A stretch of 64,000 nt of DNA from Elysia chlorotica (Eukaryota > Mollusca > Gastropoda > Plakobranchidae), in the NCBI GenBank assembly GCA_003991915.1, contig RQTK01000095.1:108239-172238 (forward strand), written 5' to 3'. Of this stretch, positions 46,740 to 58,300 are shown piece after piece (the first letter of the stretch is position 1; each line of letters opens with the position of its first letter). The translations under genes and the position numbers were made by a program. The notes beneath the pieces are model-generated. The model searched no databases, was not told the DNA's origin, and worked only from the letters and a program-made list of their open reading frames with translations.

Positions 46740-48365
46740 AGAAAAAGGAAGTTTCACAAGGATCCTAATCTTTACATCGGTCGCAACCAAAGAAGAAGAA
46801 GATAAATTTTTAGGCGTTATATTTGACAAAGAACTCTTTTTTTATCCCCCACCTGAAATATATGAAGAAAAAGTGTCAAAAAACACTACATATGAAAACC
46901 TTATCCGGGACAGAGTGGGAAGGATATGGAGAGTCCCTCCTCTACCTCTACCGCTCTCTAATACGATCTAAACTCTATTATGGCAGCGTAGTGTATGGCT
47001 CTGCCAGACCGTCTTATAGTAAAATGCTAGACACTATACACTACCAAAGACTGCATCTCAGCCTCGGAGCCTTTCGTGCCACGCCGGTAGAAAGCCTTTA
47101 AGTAGCTGCAGACGATTCGTCCTTGTCAGGAAGAAGAGACAATCTATCCTTACATTATGCAGTCAATCTAAAATCTCATCCTGCCAATCCTGCTTTTCAC
47201 CCTGTTTTCCACTCAATTTATGAAGAAAAATTCTGATATTTACGGAACGCGACTTTATTCAAGTACATACATTTTCCCTCCCCTTGACGCTGGAAAGACC
47301 AGGCAGCATTCTTCACCTGACAGGTTCCAGAAGGACACTCCCTGAACGCTGAGAAGACCAGGAGCATTCTTGACCTGGCAGCTCTCCAGAAGGGGTCTAA
47401 AGATGAACCTGCGTCGAAGCTGCCTGACACTCATCCTCAGCAGATAAATGCTGCGAGGTGAGCGTGAAGGCTTCAATATTTACTGCGGAGGCAGTTGCCC
47501 TGTGCATGGCACTCGACACTGTCTCCACCTAAAGAAAAGAAAAAGTTTTTATCCTCTCTGACTCGCTCTCTCTGGTGAAAGTGGTAGGAGAGGCAAACTT
47601 GAAAAATCCAGATGTTCTTATGATATTGAAAAAAATCCAAAGACTACAGAAGAATGGTATTGGTAAGAAAATTGATCTCTCCTGGATTCCCAGCCATGTT
47701 GGAATTTAAGGAAATGAAATGGCTGATGAGCTCACCAAGATCGGGCTCGAACTTGAACCTACTCAGGTGCAGAAACCGGCATCAGATGCAAAGCCAATTT
47801 GTACATAAGTTTAGAAGAGAAAACTGGAAAGTGCGATGGAACAACAAATTACAGTGTGTCCAATCATATTGAAGTCATTTGGCAGGAGTGTCTCAGGCTA
47901 GACGACGGGACCAGATGGTACTTAATCGTATCCGACTTGAACATTCTTATCTTACTCCCACCTTCCTACTGAGAGGTTAAGAGCCTCCACAGTGTCAAAC
48001 CTGCAACTGTCAATTATCCATAAGTCACATTCTGGTTAACTGTCCGCTTTTTTTACTGGGAAAGAAATCTGTACCTGGCTTCCAAGCCACTAGAGAGCAT
48101 ATTTACTTATGTTAGTCCTCCGCGCCTTCTGAGGTATCTGAAGGTCATCGGTGTGTATGATAAAATTTGACTGTGATAATCCTACAAATTAATGTATCTC
48201 TTAAACTATTGTGTATTCCCTTTACTTTTCACCAACTTTTTTATGCTTATACTATTCAGAGATAAGGGAGTCACTGTTGCTACTAGTAGAATTTATTAAC
48301 CATCATGGGCACAATATAGCTGTTACCTTGCTGACGTGCCGTAAAAACAAACTTACTCACTCCTG
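46740..48365 (+). mobile_element. LINE 3' half, RNase H-bearing I/Jockey-like family
   Basis: It begins in the late reverse-transcriptase region: FLGVIFDKEL at 46808, then the shifted frame with LLYLYRSLIRSKLYYGSVVY and SARPSYSKMLDTIH to 47095. The spacer and the RNase H region follow at 47397-47720. There the GSKDEPAS-like motif, a DSLSLVKVV stretch and a GNEMADEL-like end can be read across frames. The Cys/His knuckle region comes at about 47985-48110, and the 3' UTR ends at GACGTGCCGTAAAAA near 48343. It is broken by frame shifts and small deletions. Orientation and content match 18956-20511. Confidence 0.8.
47284..47395 (+). repeat. partial tandem duplication inside the LINE
   Basis: GACGCTGGAAAGACCAGGCA..CATTC..CACCTGACAG..CCAGAAGG is followed by a second, diverged GAACGCTGAGAAGACCAGGA..CATTC..GACCTGGCAG..CCAGAAGG. 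The copy at 19.69 kb has this segment once. Confidence 0.7.
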
Positions 48366-48690
48366 AAAGGTGAAAAGCCTCCACAGTGTCATACCTGTAA
48401 CAGATTACTGTCAATTCGCCAGACTGACTAAAATTTCACCTGGAAAGAATGCATCTGGCTTCCAAATCACTTGAGAGAAAATGACCTGATGTTAGTCCTA
48501 AGTCAGGCAGTGCATTCTGAGTTTAATTTAAGATTACTGTATATGTTCTTCAATTTTGGCTGGTCATTTTTATACACAATTTGTATGCCTAATCATAGAA
48601 ATTAAAAGGAATCACCATTGCTACTGTACTGCATTACATGTCATGGGCACAGTAGAGCTGTTGCTGTGCTGACGTGCCGTAAATACAAAC
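48366..48690 (+). mobile_element. second LINE 3' end directly after the first
   Basis: The sequence steps back to the knuckle region (AAAGCCTCCACAGTGTCATACC) and runs again to the 3' end (GACGTGCCGTAAATAC near 48670). Two 3' ends of one family in direct tandem suggest either insertion next to an old copy or duplication of the end. Confidence 0.65.
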
Positions 48691-50460
48691 TATCAGTCGT
48701 CGGAAATGAGTACTATTTGGTAAATTTTACGTCCCCTAAGCCTTCTGATGGATTGATTGCACCATCTGAGAATGAAACAGTGGACAGGGTGCTTGCCACA
48801 ATGCCAGGTCTGAGCATTAAGCTGATTGCTGTGATTGAGAGTGGCAAAACTTGCAGCCAAAGTAGAAAATACTGCAACATACTTTCAGCATTTAAGGCTC
48901 AAAGTAGTCAAATGAAATAAAGCTGATGGAAAGTACTAACATTCACGTTTTCAGTGTGAAAATATCTCTTAAAAACACTGGTATCTTTAAACATGGTATA
49001 ATTAGGATCTAAGATCCTCATGCATGTATATTTAACCAACTTTGTGCTCATTATGTTCAAGCAGCCTCTTGACATTAGCTCACTCTGCAAGATGTCGGAT
49101 GCTCATTCTTTTTTTTAAATCCAAACTTATCTTTCAAATGTGTGGTTGTGGCTTTAAATCCATGCCAATGGTTGGTTGAGGCACCTTTAAGTCATGTTGC
49201 AAAGTCATTCTTGTAAGGCTCCTTTGAGTTTTCCTCCACTCGTCCAGTGCATTCTTTTCAGACAAAAGTGTTTCACGATATCACATGTCACCTCAGAGTC
49301 TAAGCCAAACAGGATCACCCACTTTTGGTGGGTCATTTTTCACATGACAGTAATCGTTTTATAGGCTGGTGCCTTATTTTTTTTTTACAGGTAGTTTTTA
49401 TTTCCATCTATTGACAAAAACGTTGCAATGCAGATTTATTCAGCTGGTTTCAAGAAAAAAAGGTGTGTGTCTCCTAATAATGGTATACTGCTTTCCATAA
49501 TTACTGATTGACTAAGTTTTTGAACCACATGTATCAAAGCTTGCGCTTTTTTATTGATATGCATTTTCCTTTTGAAATACAATGATGGTGATTATGTTAA
49601 ATTAACCAATGAAATGACACCCTTCTCTCTGTTCCTGGGTTGCAGGCTATGATTACTTCTACAAAAGAGTGATGAAATGATGACTCCAGGTGTGACTGCC
49701 ATAGCACATTGAGTTTTTTATTTGAAAAATCCTAAGTTTGTAAAAGAGAAAATAACTTAGTCTTTTCTTAATGATCACTGCAGGTCAACGATTGATCCCA
49801 TCTTTTATCTGACGGAACAGTGCATACATGTATATACTTTACAACCATCAGGACTGAGGGACATTGGCCTCTGTCTTGACATTTCAGGTTCACAAGAATG
49901 AACTCAGATCTATAGAAATCATGTTATGCAACACAAATGAAGGTGGTAGAATTTGAATACAATTGAGTGACCATGATTTACTGCAGCATTGAAAATATAG
50001 AAAATGGAATACGTACATTATTATGTTTAAAAACTGTTAAAGCAAACATCAGGCAAAATTTGTTTCATTATTTTTTAATTGATTAAGATCATAATATATT
50101 TGCATACAATACTTATGTTGTCGTATAAATTGCATACAGTTATTATTTACAAGATATTTTTATCTCATTCAAGACTAAATAAAATTATTAATAAAAAAAT
50201 ATTAATTGGTTAAAATGTTTATAAAGAGTTAAATCTGGAATGCACAACCGTATACTATATACTTATGCAAATGATTGTAAACTACTATGTTTTTCTGATA
50301 TGGCTAGAAAAATTGTATTAATAAAGGCTTTCTTCAAACAAAAATGTACAATAAATTGATTCCATTGCGTCATAGAGTAGATATCACTCAACAATGGTCG
50401 AGGTGCCAAGCTCAGCCAGTGATTTCATGCAGGGAAGAAAGTTGATACTGCTCTGATCAA
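48691..50460. other. non-coding stretch, nothing firmly recognised
   Basis: Open frames here have no protein character. An acceptor-like TGGGTTGCAG ending at 49645 followed by a ten-codon frame (YDYFYKRVMK) and stop, with AATAAA at about 50320, could be a terminal exon, but it is too short to support. Confidence 0.4.
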
Positions 50461-50475
50461 TGATACAAACTTGAT

Positions 50476-50590
50476 CAGCAGCAGCAGCAGCAGCAGCATT
50501 GACTGCAGTTATGGCCTTATACAGTATCATGACCAGTTATGGCCTTATACAGTATCATGACCAGTTATGGCCTTATACAGTATCATGATC
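50476..50590. repeat. CAG microsatellite and 28-bp tandem repeat
   Basis: Seven to eight CAG units end at about 50498. Then AGTTATGGCCTTATACAGTA plus TCATGACC occurs three times from 50507. Confidence 0.9.
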
Positions 50591-50874
50591 AGTCAGCTGG
50601 TTCTAGTTTTGGATCCCCAAAACTGACAGAGCATAGCGTTTATATATCATTTGTTTGGCTTCTGATAAGGTCTCGTTCATGGCATGCTCATGGGAAAAGA
50701 TTCATGCTCCACACCTGTTACAACAAGATTTTGTTACACGCTCATCAGAACTAGCCCAGAGATGAAAACATTCAAAACTAAAACAGCAGCAAGCAGCCAC
50801 AGGGCAGATTTAGACCAACTGTAGCTGTGTCAATCTGTCGTAGCAGAAAGTCTGACCACATATCCACAGTTGCA

Positions 50875-51114
50875 GTTGTTGTTGGGTTGGTTTAACATCC
50901 AACAGCAGCACTATATAGGCTATATTGTGGACGGGCCCCAAGACAGACGTGTGCTGCCACACACGAGACAGGGCGGGGATACCATGACTCCTGTCTCAGC
51001 CGGTCACATTATACTGACACCGACCCAACCAGTAGGGAACTCAACAGCCAGGATTCAAACTCGAGACCTTTTGGGTCAGAAGCCGATGTTCTACCCCTTG
51101 ACCACCGCGCCCCC
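50875..51114 (-). mobile_element. tRNA-headed SINE, minus orientation, well preserved
   Basis: The minus-strand head has GGTCAAGGGGTAGAACATCG and a B box in CGAGTTTGAATCCTG. The body has GTCAGTATAATGTGACCGGC and GACAGGAGTCATGGTATCCC, and the tail ends in CAACAACAAC. It is near-identical to 32858-33116 except for a deletion of about 15 bases near 50950. Confidence 0.85.
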
Positions 51115-51732
51115 CTGCAGAAGTACACCCATCTTAGAAGATAAATTTTAAATCTAAGGCATTGGCCACAGTGGAAAAATAGTTCATTTCATGAGAATCA
51201 ATAAAAATGCTTCATGCAATAATACAATTGTATTCAGCAGTAACAAGCTATACAATACACACTTTCCACAAGATCTGGACAGCAACAAGAACAAATGTTT
51301 ACATCAGTCTTCCACCTTCTCATTAAATACTACATTCTAATCACGCCACTACAGATTGATCCTTTGCAACTGTCCTCGAGATATTTCTTGTGATAGGCTA
51401 AACAACAGTTTCTGAGTCTCAATCACTTGCCAGATTACTCCATAATAGAAACAGCATGGAATTTGATCTCCACAAAAGATTTTTTTGCCATGTCTAAAAA
51501 CTACAAAAAATAGTGTGCAAATTCATAGTATGACTATGATATGAGCAAAAGCAATTCTTTAAAAATTATAATCTACAGCATATCACAGTTATTTGAAAAA
51601 AATTATTCAATGCAGAAAACATTACTTTTCAGTGCATATAATCCTCATTACATAGAAATTAATAGAAGGGGCAAGAGCAACATATTTTTTCTACTTTAAA
51701 AAGCCTTTATAACAAAAGATATTGCTCAAAAA

Positions 51733-52062
51733 CCAAATTTCTCCTTATGGAAAAAAAATAATTTTTTTAAGGACAACTAGATCTCTGCCAGTGAATTCAC
51801 ACATTAACTGATAGGACTGGCAAAGCACTGTTCTCATCTGATCATCATTCTACGCTAGATGCTGTACAGATTTGCATCCCCCCCCCGCGTCCCAACAAAA
51901 ACCCAAATTTCTCCTTATGGAAAAAAAATAATTTTTTTAAGGACAACTAGATCTCTGCCAGTGAATTCACACATTAACTGATAGGACTGGCAAAGCACTG
52001 TTCTCATCTGATCATCATTCTACGCTAGATGCTGTACAGATTTGCATCCCCCCCCCCCAGCG
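51733..52062. repeat. 170-bp tandem duplication, two near-identical units
   Basis: CCAAATTTCTCCTTATGGAA to GTACAGATTTGCATCCCCCC occurs at 51733-51890 and 51903-52062. The two units appear identical apart from the length of the C run and the linker, so the duplication is very recent or an assembly artefact. Confidence 0.95.
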
Positions 52063-53910
52063 ACAAGAGAGGGTTTGCTTTGTCTCTTAAAAAAACAATA
52101 TTTACTTTCAAAGAGGTTTAAATGATTAAAAAGTCATTGTGTAGTGGATCTTTAAAACTCTTTCTCAGTCTGGGAGGTAATTTTTTAAAAAAAAGTTCAT
52201 AAAAAGGATATAGCAAAACTTGGTTACATCATAGAGTTAAGAGTTTTTACGACATGTCAGCATAGTAACGGCTATATTGTGGTATACATGATAAATTTAT
52301 ATATATATATGCTTTAACAGAAAGAAAATTATTTTGTTAGGCATCTTTTAGTTTTACAATACATTTGCTTTCCAGATAGAACTGCAAAAATGAAAATGTC
52401 ATTGGACACTATACAAAAATGTTTAAAATGTAATGGGAGTATGAAAATCATATGTTTGTAAGTAAAGGTGAGATGAGAACGCAACTCAAATATCAGCTTC
52501 TACTTGATATTTACAATAAAATTTATCTCTGTAGAATATTGATTAAAATAAAAAAGATACAGAAAAAAAATCAACAAGGTGTACCATGTAAGAGAGCATT
52601 ACTGGGCATCCTGACTGTGACATTGACACCAACATTTTTCTACTCCATTCAGATAATTGTTGCATAGTTTATATTATTTTCAACTTTTGATAACACATAC
52701 AAGCTTCAAATGAGGAATGAAATGCATTATTTATATAAAAGATTAAGCAGGACAACAACATCAAAGTTTAGTCAGATATTTTCCCATGTCTCCACATTGC
52801 AACTCATTTGTGAAACAATATTTTAACAAGGTGCAAACACAGAAATTCATTATAGATCACATCTTCAAGTTGCTATCCTGAGGGGCATGATTTTTCTGCT
52901 GCCTTGTCACAAGATACACCCCCAATTCACAGGAGTTCCAACATTACAACAACATTTTCTCGTCCCAATCTAAAGTTGGAATGAGACAAAAGCTATGGCT
53001 CATAAATAGAACCAAACTTTTGGCTTTTAGACAAATAGGTGCTCCGCAAAAACAATCCAAGAAAAGTTCATGTAATTCATCTTAAAGCTTTGGGATGATG
53101 AATATTCGTCAACATCCTTTCTCTTTGTGTTACAAGTAGTCAAAGACAGCAGATATGTCTCCCATTTTTTTAAGTGGAAATGAAATAGAATAAAAAGTAA
53201 TCATTAACAGCATTGCTCTGTAAAAACCAATGCCACAGACACCCTTCATCTATTCTGTTTAGTAATGTCAGTGATCTCCTCTTAACCCCAAACGTATTTA
53301 AAAGTAATTTGTTTGACCTAGCAAGACGAGGCAAAGGAAAAATAAACAATTTTAAGGATTGAACGATTTAGAATACCGGGGTGGAAGAATTGGAGGAATA
53401 CAATCTATTTCGAAAGAAGTTAAGCATCTTATTTTGTTCAGACAATTTCAATTGTGCATTGTGTTCAGTAAAGATTTTAGTTTTGCTTTTCATCTCACTG
53501 AAATAAGCCTTGGATAGGGTTCATTAGCTCTAAACTGCATCTAAACAAACAAAATAAAATATTTAAGGGTGCGAGTAAAGGTTTTATATTGAACAAAGGA
53601 ACCAAATCAAACCAGGAAAAATGAAGACCCACTATTCTCCTGAGTTGGAACAGAGCAAAAAAATAACATTATATAAAGTTTCTATAACCGATTCAGTATG
53701 TTAATGCAGTCTGGTAAACGGCCAAATTTGTTTCAGCTTTCAAGTTGACCTATCATCATTAGATTTTCTTTAATCTGACATAGGGTCTTGTAAAATATAA
53801 AAATGGAATGTATTAAGAGATAAATACCTTTGCTCTTGTAAAACATAAAAATAGAGTGTACTTAAAATGTATACCTTTTCTCTTATAAAACATAGTAATA
53901 AAATAATTTA
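52063..53910. other. non-coding stretch, nothing recognised
   Basis: AT-rich sequence without exon signals. It may be part of a very long 3' UTR of the CUB gene if the poly(A) signal near 53916 is bypassed. Confidence 0.35.
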
Positions 53911-55306
53911 GACATTTTATTTTATTTTTTACAATAAACATAATTTAAAGTCGCCATTGGCTTCGTTGTTCCGTTCAAAATAAGTGACACCCAAGTCCAC
54001 ACATGAATTCAGCGCGCTATCCAATTCACTGCAATCGTCCACCACTCACATAATTATTAAAGAGTCTCAATACTTAGAAGTGATGGGGAATGTTTGCAGT
54101 TACTTGCAAGTAAATTGGTCCCCATCATGATCATCCTATTCTTAAGTAAAGGCAAGCCAACAGAAATGATGTTTGTGGAAAATTCCAGATATGTTAACTA
54201 GTTGGAGACAAACTTGACCATCTAGTTTATATTCTCAACATCTTGCAAAAGAAAGCATAGGGAAAAAGATGCAAAGGATAAGGTTCTTGAGCAAAATCGA
54301 GAGTTTGGCCTTTAACTTGTATTTCTAGTGTGAAATCTTATGCGTTATCATTTCTCTTCAGCCTGTCGCATCTTTTAAGGATCACATCTAATGCTTGAGC
54401 AAAATAACGTGTAACACTTTGCCAGAGCTTACGCACCTTCATGGATTCACCTCACCATGACCATCAGCTGCTTGATTTTCTTCTCTTTACAAAAATGTCA
54501 ATTGATAGGTACAAAGGGAATGAACAAATAGTGATGATTTACACACATTTCAAACAGTTATTCTCTACAAACAAAATAAAACTCCCTCCCTTTATTTGAA
54601 AGACAAAAAGAGCAACATAACAGTACAATCCCTGGTAGATTAGCTATTGATATTCATTCGATCATTTCCATTTCTACAAAATTTGAGTATCCATGAAAAC
54701 TATCACAACTTAAAAAAAACAAACAAACAAATTTGATTCTTCCCATGTGTCCAAACTTTGCACTTCTTCCTTCCATTCTAACTCATTGGCATTCAAATAA
54801 TGTATACTAAAGCTAATTCAACAAATTTTAGATGCTCTGGACAAAAACAAGAACAATTTCCAGTAAAGATTAATACAAGTCAAATCAAATATATATTAAA
54901 ATGAAAAAATGCATTATACTTGTTTAAATGAACAACTGACAGGATTTAAATTTATGAAAAGGATTTCAAATTTTAAAATAAAGTATTTCATTTTGTCATG
55001 TAACCTAATCATTCCATAAACAAATTCAGGACACAGTAAAAAAATAAAAAAATTATGCCCAGATCAATTTAAGTTTTCTCTAGATGGAATGATGATCATG
55101 TACATGCATAAAAAAAAAAAATCAACTGCCTGGAATGTCTAAAATATCACTTAGCAAAATGAAAAAAGGTTTTAGTTTTTGTCCACAAGTCTTATGTTAC
55201 CCTGCGTAGTCCTCTAAGATGTCCTGAACTTTTGTGGGAAAGATTTTACTTTCAACAGATCAAATATTGAATCATTTTTATAAGGCACAGTGAGTAAATA
55301 GATAGA
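53911..55306 (-). other. probable 3' UTR of the CUB membrane protein gene
   Basis: Starts after the TGA at 55307-55309 (minus strand). Overlapping AATAAA signals on the minus strand at 53926-53916 would end a UTR of about 1.4 kb. There are several other AATAAA-like words, so the exact end is open. Confidence 0.4.
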
Positions 55307-58300
55307 TCAGATATCTGTCTCTTCTCCCTTTATATGGACGCGTCGTCCGCCTGGGTTCATGCTAACTCTGCGAGATGTTGTTGTAGATGTTGATTCACTG
55401 TCTATAGAGTCACTGGTGCGGTCACTGCGGGCCCGACTGCGGCCGGCCGAACTGCTAGAGCGGGCTCGACTCCTGCGCTGGCTTCCTTCGTCAATGAAAG
55501 CACCAGTGTACATGCGCCCAGTGTCTTTTGGTGGCTTTTTATCAGCGGAGTGGGAGCGTCGCCCTTTTTGGGATCCCCTGGAGGAGTTGGAGTGGTGAGA
55601 ACGCCCGCCTGATCGAGACCGCGGTCTCCTCTGCTGCATTCCCAGTGACTTTTTCACAATCGGATTATCAATCCCAGCAGCGTTATAACCCATCACAAGG
55701 GCATTTGCATCCACCGTAGATCCATCTGTCGATGAACCAGCATAAGATCGGTTTGGGGAGTGTGATCTTTTCTTCTGTTTCAAAATACCTGAAGGTTGAG
55801 TGCTTACCTTGCTCATTTCAATTTCTGTTGGCTTTTTCATAGCAGATTTGAGAGCCTTCTTAGGCGGAGAGTCCATGTAATATGCATCTTGCCTGGACTT
55901 CCTTAATGATCCTCGCGCTGTCTCCCCCTCCTCCCAGTATCCATCCCCTGTGTGTCCATCCTCGTTCTCGAACGCCCCGTTTGCAAAGCTGGTCTTGCCG
56001 CGCGCTCGCCCGAACGATGCCTGTCGCTCAGACCTTTTCTCGTCGGGTCCCTTGGTGTAAGCGGGGTTGGCGTAGGAACCGTTGGCCTGGTCCTGCGAGG
56101 ATGTTGTGCTTCGTACGTCCTCGAACGATCCATATCCCTTTCTTTTTGATAATGGCTGCTCACGGGACGGGAAGATGGCTTGGGAGGTACCTGTTTGATT
56201 CATAGAGAGCCATTACATTTTGACTAATGGGAAAAAATGTATGACCTAAGCTTATGATATAAAATTTAAAAAATAGCTCAGAAAGACAAATCAGTAATGT
56301 GTTAGTAAACATGGTGATTATGTAGACGTTCAACATCTATTTTGTTTTAATCATATTCTTTCCTATATTTCAAGGCTGTAACTGCAAATACAATGATTTT
56401 GTTTGAAAATATGATAAGGACGTTGAATGAAATAAGTATATGAAATTAACTTTTACTGACGGGTACCAAGATTGAAAGAGAAAATGTTGAAGAAAAAATG
56501 TTCTAAGATGATGTCAGCGCTCAATTAAAATTCTAAAATACAAGATTAGAGGAATTCTAAAAATTAAATATAATGATCATTATGCATTTTGAAAATGCTA
56601 GGATAAAAATGTCACATAATGAGACTAGTTGTTAAGTCATAGCTACAAATTCAGCGATTATCCCAGTAAACTCCTCTGGCAAGTCTCGACCACAAATAGA
56701 CTCATTTTCAAAGATCAATATATATTTAGGCCTATATATTAAAAAATGGCAAATTTATTTATTTCTGAGACTTCACATATTTCTGTATAACAAGGGAAGA
56801 AAAAGATAAATAATCATACAGCTCAGGGTGTCGAAAGACCTTAACCCTATTTACCCAAAAGAATTCCTGTTAAATTTACTCTGAAATTCGAAGGGCAGGG
56901 AAATAAATCCAACTTTATATGATTTTTTACAAACACACACATGAATAATATGAAATAGATTTTTTTTTGTATAAAAAAAAAGTGGAAAATTATTTTCAAT
57001 TAATATATCTATTTATATTTCTTCTGCCTTTCAATAAAATAAAAAAAAATTTAAACGACAATAAAATAAAAAAAAATTTAAACGAAAAAAGTAAGCTCAT
57101 CAAAGTCTTGGTTTGAAGGTTCAAAGTCTAATTCTATGTCACTGTCATCATAATTGTCATTAAAAGTGTCTAGATTAGGGTTATCAATCAAGGATTGCAT
57201 GAAGTTGAAAGCCATCTTGAGCAACTGCACCCATGCTGCACTTTGAAGGCCGCACGACAGCCAGATGGTCTGGCATGGGCGACTGGGTGTGAAGGAACAG
57301 AGTGTGGCGGTACTGTTCACTTGGTTAACTGATGCTCTTGAGTGTTGCGCTGTTATTGGCGACCCCCCCCCCCCCCCCTCCCCACACACCCACCCACAAT
57401 TTCTAGTTTTCAGTCCATTTAACTTTATATTTCTATCGCACTGAGAAGTTGGTTGATTTCACTATCTTGTTTGTTTCTGTTTTTTAATAATTGTTTATTA
57501 CTAATCGTGTGGGAGGAAAAAAGGAGAAGTCAGTCAGTACTTTCTTTCCTGGATGTGATCACAATTAAACTAATTTAATTTTAAATAGCTGGGGGTGTGG
57601 TATGTTTCAGTTCAAATTCTTTTTTACATGGAACAACATTTCTTTCGTGTGTCTCTTGACTAAAAGGGTTATGCGTTTAGAACCATTGTAGCTCCAATTG
57701 AAAGTTCTACAAAACAGATTTTTGGACACCGAGTATCGCATCATCTGCTTGGAACGCAGGTCAGGACAGACGGAACTATTGTGAGGCGGTAAAGCTCAAA
57801 GATTATCAAGCAAAGCACCGGCAATCACAGCAATCACGGCGCACAATCCAATTGCAATAACAACCCCACAGTCACACAAACAGAATAGAGTGGAGATAAA
57901 CATGCAATATGGCTAGCGTACGTTTCACATCAGTGTGTGTGTGTGTGCCTGTCTTTGTGTCTTGTGAGGCGGCATTTGATACTTCTATGTGAATTAGTCA
58001 ACGCATGGCTTTCATCACCCTCTTCCCCTACACCAATGCTCCTATTTACAGGGACTAAACACAGCCAAGTAACACAAGATATCTACGGGGCCGGGGGAGG
58101 TATCTTGCTCCTTTCTCAGCCCTTTTTTTCTTAGAGAGCCAGGCTATCATCAGTGATCATGTGAGTGGGAGGTCGAGAATCTGCCAAACTAGTAATTGAT
58201 TCAATTGGTTGATATTTTAAGAGCATGTGCATGCATTCACGAGTTTCTCGCGTGATAGAAAAAGTAGGAAAAAAGGATGAATGAAGGCCATCTACCAGTG

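Noticed and set aside
48618-48920. 100-codon plus-strand frame after the second LINE end
   Set aside because: Its first third is LINE 3' UTR. The rest has no recognised domain or splice boundary.
49646-50345. Possible terminal exon (ten codons, YDYFYKRVMK) with poly(A) signal
   Set aside because: A good-looking acceptor and AATAAA exist, but the coding part is too short and no upstream plus-strand exon could be found.
55359-56205. Open frames opposite the CUB tail exon
   Set aside because: Shadows of the Ser/Arg-rich tail. The minus-strand frame has matching splice phase and protein motifs.
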